This document shows, one piece after another, positions 30,225 to 38,862 of a stretch of DNA of 56,309 nucleotides. The notes beneath the pieces were generated by a model. The model was given only the letters and a program-made list of their open reading frames with translations, did no database searches and had not been told where the DNA came from. The position numbers and the translations under genes are program-made. Position 1 is the stretch's first letter; every line of letters starts with the position of its first letter. The DNA comes from a virus. Location of the stretch: IMG/VR virus record IMGVR_UViG_3300046171_000013, positions 1 to 56,309 of that record; one strand, written 5' to 3'.

Positions 30225-30655
30225 TGGCAAGCATACTCAAAGTCGATGAAATGCAGGGTGTAACCAGCACAGGTGATATCACGATTACCAGCGAGGGTGG
30301 CAGTGCCACGATGCAGTTGCAGCAGGGGCTGGCGAAGGCGTGGATGTTTTTTGACACCAATACAGGCGCAGTTGTTAATGATTCTTTGAATATCAGTTCT
30401 ATAACAGATGTTGATGTGGGCAGAACAACCGGCTCGTGGACAAACAGTTTTGGAAACACCACATACTCAGGAGTATGTAACACCAACGCTGGTTCGGGAA
30501 CGCTTTATACGAGTTTTGGAACGCAAGCTATAGTAACTTTGGTTACAAGGGCCACAACTGGCTACCTTGGTGTTGCTTCTAACAGCGAAGAAAACAGTGC
30601 GTGCAAAGATGGCGACTTAAATGATCTTGATCTCGCATTTGGAGACCTCGCATAA
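30224..30655 (+). CDS. fibre-array paralogue 4, 143 aa
   Basis: LKVDEMQGVTSTGDITITSE, MQLQQGLAKAWMFFDTNTGA, NISSITDVDVGRTTGSWTNS, end LAFGDLA. Same junction sequence at both ends. Longer C-terminal variable part than its relatives, with two Cys. Confidence 0.65.
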   Translation: MASILKVDEMQGVTSTGDITITSEGGSATMQLQQGLAKAWMFFDTNTGAVVNDSLNISSITDVDVGRTTGSWTNSFGNTTYSGVCNTNAGSGTLYTSFGTQAIVTLVTRATTGYLGVASNSEENSACKDGDLNDLDLAFGDLA

Positions 30656-31050
30656 TGGCTAGTGAACTGAGAGTAAACACCCTGAAGGATGCCAGCGGGA
30701 ACAACAGCGTGGCTACGTCGTATGTTGCACAGGGTAGTGCGAAGGCGTGGGTTAACTTCAACGGCACAGGTACTATTGCGGCACGAGATAGCAATAATGT
30801 AAGCAGTTTGACAGACAATGGTACTTCTGATTACAGGACAACTTTTACATCCGCTATGAACAATGATGATTTTGCGGTATCTGCGCAGTCGACTGCTCTT
30901 GGAACTGGGTATCATTGTAACGCACCAAAAAATGCAGCAGATGCAAGTGTTTCTACCACTATAATACGGTCTATAGGCACTGATTTTAACGGCAATGACA
31001 ACATGACGCACCAATTTGTGCATCATATCATTCACGGAGACCTCGCATGA
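30655..31050 (+). CDS. fibre-array paralogue 5, 131 aa
   Basis: LRVNTLKDASGNNSVATSYV, AQGSAKAWVNFNGTGTIAAR, DSNNVSSLTDNGTSDYRTTF, end IIHGDLA. Closest to paralogues 1 and 2. Stop overlaps the start of fibre protein B (ATGA). Confidence 0.65.
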   Translation: MASELRVNTLKDASGNNSVATSYVAQGSAKAWVNFNGTGTIAARDSNNVSSLTDNGTSDYRTTFTSAMNNDDFAVSAQSTALGTGYHCNAPKNAADASVSTTIIRSIGTDFNGNDNMTHQFVHHIIHGDLA

Positions 31051-32159
31051 GTAAGGCAGCAGAACTCGCCGCACTGATTGGTTCGCAGACGGCGCAGGGT
31101 AATCGGAACCTGATAATTAATGGTGCGATGCAGGTCAGCCAGAGGGCTACGTCAGCAACTGTAGGGCCAAACGGCACTGGCGAAGGCTACACTGTAGTAG
31201 ATAGATTTCAGAACTCTCTAACCGGCTCTGTTGTGTCTACATTTTCACAGAGTACAGATGCGCCTTCAGGGTTTGCTAATAGCGCAAAGATTGAAATAAC
31301 AACTGCCGACACCTCTCTGGCTGGTACAGAGTTTTGGCATCTTAGGTACGGATTTGAAGGACAAGATTTACAGTCCATTGCTAAAGGCACGTCAGATGCC
31401 AGAGCATTAACTGTTTCTTTCTGGGTAAAGTCCAACAAGACAGGCACTTACACTGTAGAACTGCAAGATATAGATAATAGTAGACGCAACTCTTTGGCAT
31501 ACACCATCGACAGTTCAAATACGTGGGAGCATAAATCTTTAACTTATAATCCAGATACTGCTGGGTCGGGATTTGCCAACAGTAATGCCCAGTCCTTGCG
31601 TATAAACTTTTGGTTTGTCGCAGGTGCAGACTTTAAAAGCGGCACCTTTTATAACGGAACTTGGGGTGCAGAGGATAATGCGAAAAGAGTCCACAGCAGT
31701 CAGGTAAATCTTGGCGATACTGTCGGTAACGAGTGGTACATCACCGGAGTCCAGATGGAACTTGGCGAACAGGCCACGCCGTTTGAGCATCGGTCATTTG
31801 GCGATGAGTTGCACAGATGCCACAGATATTTTCAAGGTCAGGGGACAACTGCGGCGGCATTAGATGCAAGTGGCAACACTAAACAAAGTGCACTTTTCGC
31901 TAATGGAAAATTAGCATCAACAGGTAGTTCTACATATCATCGTCTGCAAGCTCCTATGCAAACCAGAATGAGAAGTGCGCCAACAGCTTACGTCAGTGAC
32001 AACAATGGGACTTTAGGGAAAGCATACTATAATGGCGCAAATGCAACGGTAACGACTTACATAGCGACAGAAACTACGGTTGTTTTTCGACCTCAAGCCG
32101 CTGCCACATCAACCGCAACGGATATATGGATAAACTACTCATTAGAGTCGGAGTTGTAA
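31047..32159 (+). CDS. receptor-binding-type fibre protein B, 370 aa
   Basis: Paralogue of fibre A: GNRNLIINGAMQVSQRATSA, ALTVSFWVKSNKTGTYTVEL, WYITGVQMELGEQATPFEHR, SFGDELHRCHRYF. The jelly-roll-type central domain is conserved, while the C-terminal 110 residues differ completely, as expected for a receptor-facing tip. Two different tips could widen host range or bind two surface ligands (inference). Confidence 0.75.
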   Translation: MSKAAELAALIGSQTAQGNRNLIINGAMQVSQRATSATVGPNGTGEGYTVVDRFQNSLTGSVVSTFSQSTDAPSGFANSAKIEITTADTSLAGTEFWHLRYGFEGQDLQSIAKGTSDARALTVSFWVKSNKTGTYTVELQDIDNSRRNSLAYTIDSSNTWEHKSLTYNPDTAGSGFANSNAQSLRINFWFVAGADFKSGTFYNGTWGAEDNAKRVHSSQVNLGDTVGNEWYITGVQMELGEQATPFEHRSFGDELHRCHRYFQGQGTTAAALDASGNTKQSALFANGKLASTGSSTYHRLQAPMQTRMRSAPTAYVSDNNGTLGKAYYNGANATVTTYIATETTVVFRPQAAATSTATDIWINYSLESEL

Positions 32160-32160
32160 T

Positions 32161-32346
32161 ATGATGGAAGGGATGACAATTTCAAACGCACAATACGCCC
32201 AAAACGACGATGGCGACAACGTATCTATAACAGCCACCATTGATGGGCAGTTGCTGTTAGTGCCTGTGGCTCTCGGCAACCGCCACTACGACGAGATAAT
32301 GCGACAGGTCGAGGCCGGTACTTTGACCATAGCTGACGCGGAGTAA
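32161..32346 (+). CDS. 61-aa partner of fibre protein B
   Basis: MTISNAQYAQNDDGDNVSIT, DGQLLLVPVALGNRHYDEIM, RQVEAGTLTIADAE. Clear paralogue of 29159-29341; conserved NRHYxEIxRQVxAGxLTIxDA. Start either ATG 32161 or the ATG four codons later (32173). Confidence 0.65.
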   Translation: MMEGMTISNAQYAQNDDGDNVSITATIDGQLLLVPVALGNRHYDEIMRQVEAGTLTIADAE

Positions 32347-32349
32347 TGA

Positions 32350-34211
32350 ATGCCGCTCACCAAACTCCAATTCAAGCCCGGTATCAACAGAGAGGGCACT
32401 AATTACTCTAACGAAGGCGGATGGTTTGATGGGAATTACATCCGCTTTCGCTATGGGTATGCGGAGCGTATTGGCGGCTGGATCAAGGTAGGTTCTGCTC
32501 AGTTTCTAGGCACGGTACGCAAGCTGCTGAACTTCGTGACCCTTGATTCTTTGAATCTCTTATTCTTGGGTTCCGAAAAAAAGATCTATCTTGAGGACTC
32601 TGGCACGTTTAACGACATCACGCCTATCCGCTCAACAGTCACTTTGCCTAATAATCCGATTAACACCTCCGGCGGAGCTGGAAGCGGAGTAGTCACCGTC
32701 ACTACGTCCTTGGCTCACGGTGCTATCGTTGGTGACTTTGTTACGTTTGCCAGTCTAACGGCGGTGGACGGACTGACCACGGCGCAGCTTAATAAAGAAC
32801 ATGAAATTCTATCTGTTCCTACGACCACGACTTTTACAGTCAACACGGGCGGATCTGCTTCGTCTGGTAGCACGGCTGGTGGCGGTGCTTCCGGCACGGC
32901 GGCGTTTCAATTAACGTGGGACTAAATACCTACGATTCTTGGTCCTGGCTGGGGTGCAGGAACATGGGGTCGTTTTACTTGGGGTTCTGGTGCCGGATCT
33001 CTGGCCGGTAACACCCTGCGCTTGTGGTTTGCGGACAACTTCGGTGAAGATCTGATCTGCAACATTGGTGACGGACGCATTTATTATTGGGATGCAACGA
33101 ATGGAACAACCACCCGTGCGGTGGAGTTAAGTTCTCTGTCTGGTGCTTCCAATGTGCCTACGGTAGCACGCAAAGTTCTTGTGTCTGAGGTTGACCGACA
33201 TGTTCTGGCCTTTGGTGCCAACCCCTTGGGTGAATCTGGGCAAGACCCATTGCTTATACGGTTCTCGTCTCAAGAATCTGCTACGGACTGGACACCTACC
33301 GCTACGAACACAGCCGGTGATCTTCGCCTGTCGCAAGGCTCAGAGATCATTACGGCACTGCGTACAAGCCGTCAGATTCCTTGTCTGGACAGACACATCA
33401 TTGCACTCAGTGCAGTTCACTGGTCCTCCCTTTACTTTTGGCACGGCGTTGCTGGCAGACAACACTCGTATTGCCTGGTCCTAATGCCGCGATCAGTGTA
33501 AACGATACGGTGTTCTGGATGGGTCAGGAGAACTTCTATGTCTATGATGGCCGCGTCATGCCGATTCCGTGTTCGGTTCGTGACTATGTGTTCAGTGATC
33601 TAAACCGCAACCAGTCCTTCAAGATTCACGCTGGTAGCCTTGGTAGCCAGACCGAGGTGTGGTGGTTCTATTGCTCTGAGTCATCTAATGAGATCGACAA
33701 GTATGTGATATACAACTACGGCGAAAAGGTCTGGTACTATGGCTCGCTCGCTCGTACTGCATGGAATGATCGTGCAGCCGGCCAGCGTAGCTATCCACAA
33801 GCTCCAAGCACTGACAACTATCTATACGACCATGAGCGTGGGTTGGATGACGGCAGTCAGACTCCGTCCATCGCCGTACCGGCGTTTGTTCAATCGTCAG
33901 ACTTCGACATCGGTGATGGCGATCAGTTTATGCTGATCCGCAGGGTTATACCGGACTTGTCTTTCAACGGGTCAACGGACTCTACACCTGCCGTAACCAT
34001 GTCCATGCAATCTCGTGACTTCAACGGTAAGGCCGTAACCGAAACGGTGACGGGTAGTGTGGAGGAGACGAGTTCTGACATTTACACGAATCAGGTATTT
34101 ATGCGTGCTCGAGGCCGTAGCATGAACTTCAAGATCAGCAACTCCGATAAGGGCGTGCGCTGGAGGCTGGGTGCACCGCGTCTTGATGTACGAGCGGATG
34201 GGCGCCGATGA
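32350..34211 (+). CDS. tail hub/stabilisation-type virion protein, interrupted by frameshifts
   Basis: About 620 aa in three pieces. MPLTKLQFKPGINREGTNYS, NEGGWFDGNYIRFRYGYAER opens a common marine podovirus structural protein. Piece 1 ends at a false stop near 32923; the neighbouring frames give VGLNT and TILGPGWGAG, showing a compensating pair. Piece 2 (to about 33372) is followed in another frame by LVWTDTSLHSVQFTGPPFTF, TALLADNTRIA and, after a further shift near 33475, by GPNAAISVNDTVFWMGQENF to ADGRR. The role resembles that of P22 gp10 or T7 gp12 in closing the portal channel (inference). Four indels are needed. Confidence 0.7.
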
Positions 34212-34489
34212 CAAAGGTAGTTCGCACGATTCTGCCTGTTGCGCCTAGTGAGTATGATCAGACCTATGTGAATCAGCTAGCGCGTAACCTTGATCGCGTA
34301 ATTGATGACCAACGTAACCCGATTCTGAACTTTACAGGGGTGCCTAGTGACGGTGTGGCTAATACGCTTGAGATAGGTGATATCTACGATTCAGGCGGTT
34401 TTTTGCGTATTGTGCGACAAGGTGATATATTGTCAGGAAGCGAAAGTGCAACTGGCGCAGTAGGAACAGTAACGGTGGTGGTGCCATGA
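34208..34489 (+). CDS. small virion protein with VGTVTV end, 93 aa
   Basis: ATGA start. TILPVAPSEYDQTYVNQLAR, NLDRVIDDQRNPILNF is a short helical part found in fibre-tip or neck accessory proteins. The C-terminus SATGAVGTVTVVVP repeats the motif at the end of 21584-21910 and in the 22-residue repeats of 23308-24204. Confidence 0.6.
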   Translation: MTKVVRTILPVAPSEYDQTYVNQLARNLDRVIDDQRNPILNFTGVPSDGVANTLEIGDIYDSGGFLRIVRQGDILSGSESATGAVGTVTVVVP

Positions 34490-34722
34490 GTGATGATGTA
34501 ATTGTAATGCCTGACGGTAGCCGCTGGTCACCGAGCACAAGTTCTGATAAAGTATATTGCGTCAGCTGCCCTAATCAAGTTGACACGCCCGAAGAGGTAG
34601 CGAGTTACCCCGATGGCAACTGCCCAGATTGCGGTGAGCCATGGACTGGCGCAGAAAGAAGAGACACCACAATCACGGTGACTATGCCACAATCGCTCGG
34701 AGGGTCTACTCTTGGGTCTTAG
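34486..34722 (+). CDS. zinc-ribbon small protein, 78 aa
   Basis: ATGA start. CVSCPNQVDTPEEV and CPDCGEPW form a CxxC...CxxC zinc ribbon in the middle, with a Thr/Ser-rich C-terminus. The gene lies between virion genes. Function unknown, perhaps assembly or nucleic-acid binding. Confidence 0.6.
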   Translation: MSDDVIVMPDGSRWSPSTSSDKVYCVSCPNQVDTPEEVASYPDGNCPDCGEPWTGAERRDTTITVTMPQSLGGSTLGS

Positions 34723-35545
34723 TCTGAAATCACTACTTCCTATTGCTGGTGCCGCCGCAGGATATTTCTTCGGCGGTCCTGCTGGTAGTGCGGCTATGAA
34801 CGCGGCTCTTGGCTCTGGCATTGGTACACTTGTGGCTGGTGGCAAGCCTAAAGACGCCGTAATGAACGCTATTCTGGCTGGTGGCGCAGGCGCTGGACTC
34901 GGTTCCTTGGGTGTCCAAGGTGCGGGAGCCGCAGCTGCAGGTAGCGGAGCGAGCACTGCTACAGGGCTTAGTGCCGCAAATAAACAAATTCTAGCAGATC
35001 AGGCTCGTATGCAGGCTGGACAACTTGGTGCTAAACAAGTCGCAACTGAGGCCGCAAAGGGCGGTATCTTTGGTTCTGGTATTTCGGTTGGTGACGTAGT
35101 GGTTGGTAGTTCCTTGCTGGGCATGGCTGGTGTAGGCGAAGAGGACGTTACAGATGACGGTCCTCGTGAACTTGAATCTCGGCCTGATTACAAGGGCACA
35201 CCGATTGCGGGTTTGTTTGTTGATCCTGTCACAGGCGAAGCATATGACACTGCGGAAGAGTTGGAAGACGCTATCAACTCTCGCAAGGACGACACCATGA
35301 CCATGGCGTTGGGCGGCATTGTTACGTTGAAAGAGGGCGGGTACATCGAGGGTCCAGGCACTGGAACCTCTGACAGTGTAAACGCTGGCATATATCAGAA
35401 TGGTAAGAAAGTTCAGGAGGCAAGACTCTCGGACGGTGAATTTGTATTTAAGGAAAAGTCTGTCGTAGGCGCAGGCAATGGAAACAGGGAGCTTGGTGCC
35501 AAGCGTCTGTATGCCATGATGGATAAGTTTGAGAGGATGGCATAA
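34712..35545 (+). CDS. virion protein with Gly-rich membrane-like N-terminus, 277 aa
   Basis: TTG start at 34712 behind GGAGG eight bases away, overlapping the previous gene. The first about 120 residues are Ala/Gly-rich with hydrophobic stretches (LLPIAGAAAGYFFGGPAGSA), as in ejected phage proteins. The C-terminus has LKEGGYIEGPGTGTSDSVNA, then ARLSDGEFVFKEKSVVGAGN and KRLYAMMDKFERM, a motif widely conserved in marine phage virion proteins. Probably an internal or ejection protein. Confidence 0.7.
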   Translation: MGLSLKSLLPIAGAAAGYFFGGPAGSAAMNAALGSGIGTLVAGGKPKDAVMNAILAGGAGAGLGSLGVQGAGAAAAGSGASTATGLSAANKQILADQARMQAGQLGAKQVATEAAKGGIFGSGISVGDVVVGSSLLGMAGVGEEDVTDDGPRELESRPDYKGTPIAGLFVDPVTGEAYDTAEELEDAINSRKDDTMTMALGGIVTLKEGGYIEGPGTGTSDSVNAGIYQNGKKVQEARLSDGEFVFKEKSVVGAGNGNRELGAKRLYAMMDKFERMA

Positions 35546-36441
35546 TGGCTGAAACAGTCCGCACCGAACAACTACAGGTATTACCGGAGTATCAGGAAAC
35601 ATTCCTGAAAGACCTGCTCGCCAGCACCTCTACGATGGCGAATCAGCCGACTACGATCCCTGAGTATCAGGTAGCTGGTCTGACTCCAGCACAGCAACAA
35701 GCTATCCAGCTCGGCGTCTCAGGTGTGGGTGCCTATCAACCGATGATGCAGGCTGGAGCGGCGACTCTGGGTCAGGGTGTAGCGGCGTTACAACCTGGTG
35801 CGTACCAGCAGTATATGTCGCCGTACACACAGGACGTTATTGATCAAAGCCTGTCAGATCTACAGCGGCAGGCGGACATGGAGCGTCAGCGTATTGGTTC
35901 GGCGGCGGTACAGGCGGGTGCGTTTGGTGGTTCACGCCAAGCTATCGCAGAGCAAGAACTACAGCGCAACACGGCGGATGCCTTTGCTAGGCAGTCGGCA
36001 CAGCTTCGTGCGCAAGCGTTTGAGTCTGCACAGGATCGCTCACAGCAAGCTGGCGAACTGTTTGGTAAGCTGGGTCTACAGCAGGCAGCCATGGGTGAAT
36101 CTGCACAGGCGGCACAAGCAAGAGACGTTGGAATCCTGTCACAGCTTGGTGGTCAGGAACAACAGCAACAGCAGGCAGAGCTTGAGGCACAACGCGCTAC
36201 AAGCCTTGAGCGGCAGTTTGAACCTTATCAGCGTATTGGATTCATGTCTGATATCTTCCGTGGCGTGCCTACCACGACCAGTACGCTTACAAGCAAGACG
36301 GCGCCTTCGCCTAGCATGTTGTCTCAGGTCGCTGGTCTGGGCATGGGTGTCGCTGGTCTTCAGCAGGCTGGAGCCTTTGGCTCTGGGGGCATCTTTGGTG
36401 GATTAGGTAACATGTTGGGGTTGGGAGCGACTAAAGGATGA
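35545..36441 (+). CDS. internal virion protein, 298 aa
   Basis: TAATG start. The conserved helical core PEYQVAGLTPAQQQAIQLGV, YMSPYTQDVIDQSLSDLQRQ, GAFGGSRQAIAEQELQRNTA is well known in marine podoviruses near the internal virion genes. Very rich in Gln and Ala, with coiled-coil character and a Gly-rich hydrophobic C-terminus (GIFGGLGNMLGLG). Likely ejected with DNA. Coupled to the next gene by ATGA. Confidence 0.7.
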   Translation: MAETVRTEQLQVLPEYQETFLKDLLASTSTMANQPTTIPEYQVAGLTPAQQQAIQLGVSGVGAYQPMMQAGAATLGQGVAALQPGAYQQYMSPYTQDVIDQSLSDLQRQADMERQRIGSAAVQAGAFGGSRQAIAEQELQRNTADAFARQSAQLRAQAFESAQDRSQQAGELFGKLGLQQAAMGESAQAAQARDVGILSQLGGQEQQQQQAELEAQRATSLERQFEPYQRIGFMSDIFRGVPTTTSTLTSKTAPSPSMLSQVAGLGMGVAGLQQAGAFGSGGIFGGLGNMLGLGATKG

Positions 36442-38858
36442 GCGTATATAACCGCAAGATGTTTAAGCCGCGTAACGCTCGTAACGCTTTGAATCGGTCA
36501 GCGGGGGTTGCCCCTGTACAGACGTTTCATGCTGGTGGTCCTGTTGGACACACTCATCAAGGAAACATTTTTCAAAGATTTATGAACGCCCCGAATACTG
36601 TGAGTGGAGTAGTTAGCGCACTTCGTGGCAACGCGACCCCATCCGCTTCCGCCTCCGCTACACAACCCATGATCCCTGTTGGAGCGAATCCAAAGCCTCC
36701 CATCTCAATGTCTCCTATAGAAGCGGCGGCGATACGAGAGGCTAGAACTCCACGATCCATAGGAGATCGAGTAACCAGTTTTCTTGGCTATGATGCTGGC
36801 ATAAGCGGTGCTGTGGGAGATGCTGTTGGCCCTGACTCATCTAATTTAGGCATTCGTTCCTTACAGGAGCTTGCTAAAGGATCCGCTTATGTCTTGGGTG
36901 ACTTACCTGCTACAGCGGGAGCTGCATTAGTCGCTCCGTTTGCGTCTCAAACAGACATGGGTGCGGGGACTAAACCCGCTCCTGCGATACTGGCGCCCGG
37001 CGTTTTGGATGCCATAAACAAAGGTGAAGGTGCCTTCCCAGAAGATTTACTTGGGGTAGATTTGATGACTATCCCCGGCTTCCAGAGCGGAACGAAGACC
37101 GCACCACTTCCAGCGGGGACAGCGCCTGGAACGAGCGTAAAAATTGGTGAGCCTGGTGCAGTATCAAAACCTCGTCCGGAGACCGCCGCTCAAATGATGG
37201 AACGAATTGCCACCGCTGACGCTGGCATGACAACGGATATGGGTCCAGACGAAGCTCTTATGCAACAGATCGCCATGGACGATGCTGGCATGACAACGGA
37301 TATGAGCGCGGAGGAACAAGAGGCCGCTGCCGAGGCGGCATTTCAAGAGAATGTTGATCAGACAGACCGCGATGACGCAACCGTAGATCTTGCGCCGGAT
37401 GCTACTGCCGCCGCCGCAGAAACCGCAGAAGCTGAAGCCGCCGCCGCCGCACGCACGGACACAGATCCAAACGCTGGCGCAAGCATTACCGCACCAAAAC
37501 CAAAGCCAGAAAACTTTGCTGAAATTGTTGCACAGGCTAAAGCCGCGAATGCATCTGAAGGCGTTCCAGATCAAGGCTCAGATCAACAAGAAATAAAAAC
37601 TGCGATGGAAACAGGAACGGGATCTCCTGAAGACATTAAAGCTGAGTTCCTAAAGCTGTTGCCTAAATACGAGGAAGATCCATCTATTCAAGGCTTGAAT
37701 ATAGCCATGATGGGTTTTGCTATTGCTGGCGGTGAAAGCAGTAGCGCGATGAAAAACATCGCAGATGGCATGAAGAAGACTCTACCTGCATTCATCAAGT
37801 CCAAAGAAAAACGTAAAGCCTTTGAGCGAGAAACAGATTTGCTCGCTTCTAAGTATGCTATTCAAAGATCTGAAGGAGATCGCACGCGCGGTCTTACAGA
37901 GAACACTTATTTTGCCACTGCTGCTTTTGATAATCCAATTACTGGTGAAAAAGTTGAGGCGGGGCAGATCTTTCGTTTAAACGACAAGGCATTTAAGCTG
38001 GCCGAACAACAAGGTCTTACTAAGTTCTTAACCACTCCAGCGTTGCAAGCACAACATATTGCGGCTCAAGGTAAGGTTGATGCAGCAAGAATCAAAGACG
38101 CAGGCGGTGGTTTGGACGACTATTACGAGAAGTCTGTTTTTGTAGAAGTTCCTGGTCTTGATCAAAAAATCAGAGTTCGATATCCAACTGCCCAAGGTGA
38201 AGCATTGGGGCTACAGGCTCGTCCTGCTGGAGGGAAAGGAGGCTGGGATAAATTTACACAAGGATATGTTGGTCAGTTAGACCGAATTGTGTTTGCCGAT
38301 CAAGGAATACAAGCGGCTATTGACCTAGCCGACCAAGGTGAAGCATTGGGTGCTTCTGGAGTTATTGGTCGTTTAACAGATGCAACTAAGGCTCTCATTC
38401 CTGAAAAATATGGAAAGAGATTAGGTATTGACTACAAGACTCTAAGTGATGGTGGTCAATATGAGGTCTTAAATAGAAACCTCGCACTTCAACTAGCTCC
38501 AATTATTCTTAATGAAGGTGGTAAAACAATCTCAAACCAAGATAGAGCACTTGTCGCTCAAGCACTTGGCTACAACATTGACGCTAATGGAAACATCTTG
38601 TTTGGTGGAGGTTTGGTGAATACCTTCAAGACTAAAGGAGAGGCAATGACTGCTCTTAGGAGCATTCAAGGAATTTTGCGTAAAAACGCTACTGAACTAC
38701 ATACTGTTTATCAGTCACAGGCTAGTGAGTTTGGGTATACCATGCCCTCCGTAGATGAGCGTAGGCAAGCCGCAACATCTTCTGCCAATACAGCACAAAC
38801 AGGGGGCTTTAGTTGGCAAGAAGATGACGATGGTATCTTAAATTTAGTGGGGTCATAA
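36438..38858 (+). CDS. large internal virion protein, 806 aa
   Basis: Contains FHAGGPVGHTHQGN near the start (GG-V motif), an acidic Ala-rich middle with the repeat DAGMTTDM twice (about residues 260-290), and a folded C-terminal half with DYYEKSVFVEVPG and AQALGYNIDANGNILFGGGL. No enzyme motif. Placed between ejection-type proteins, so probably one of the DNA-ejection channel proteins (inference). Confidence 0.65.
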   Translation: MSVYNRKMFKPRNARNALNRSAGVAPVQTFHAGGPVGHTHQGNIFQRFMNAPNTVSGVVSALRGNATPSASASATQPMIPVGANPKPPISMSPIEAAAIREARTPRSIGDRVTSFLGYDAGISGAVGDAVGPDSSNLGIRSLQELAKGSAYVLGDLPATAGAALVAPFASQTDMGAGTKPAPAILAPGVLDAINKGEGAFPEDLLGVDLMTIPGFQSGTKTAPLPAGTAPGTSVKIGEPGAVSKPRPETAAQMMERIATADAGMTTDMGPDEALMQQIAMDDAGMTTDMSAEEQEAAAEAAFQENVDQTDRDDATVDLAPDATAAAAETAEAEAAAAARTDTDPNAGASITAPKPKPENFAEIVAQAKAANASEGVPDQGSDQQEIKTAMETGTGSPEDIKAEFLKLLPKYEEDPSIQGLNIAMMGFAIAGGESSSAMKNIADGMKKTLPAFIKSKEKRKAFERETDLLASKYAIQRSEGDRTRGLTENTYFATAAFDNPITGEKVEAGQIFRLNDKAFKLAEQQGLTKFLTTPALQAQHIAAQGKVDAARIKDAGGGLDDYYEKSVFVEVPGLDQKIRVRYPTAQGEALGLQARPAGGKGGWDKFTQGYVGQLDRIVFADQGIQAAIDLADQGEALGASGVIGRLTDATKALIPEKYGKRLGIDYKTLSDGGQYEVLNRNLALQLAPIILNEGGKTISNQDRALVAQALGYNIDANGNILFGGGLVNTFKTKGEAMTALRSIQGILRKNATELHTVYQSQASEFGYTMPSVDERRQAATSSANTAQTGGFSWQEDDDGILNLVGS

Positions 38859-38862
38859 TTTT

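Noticed and set aside
25627-32346. Diversity-generating retroelement for the fibre genes
   Set aside because: No reverse transcriptase or template repeat pair was found; the variation looks like ordinary paralogue divergence.
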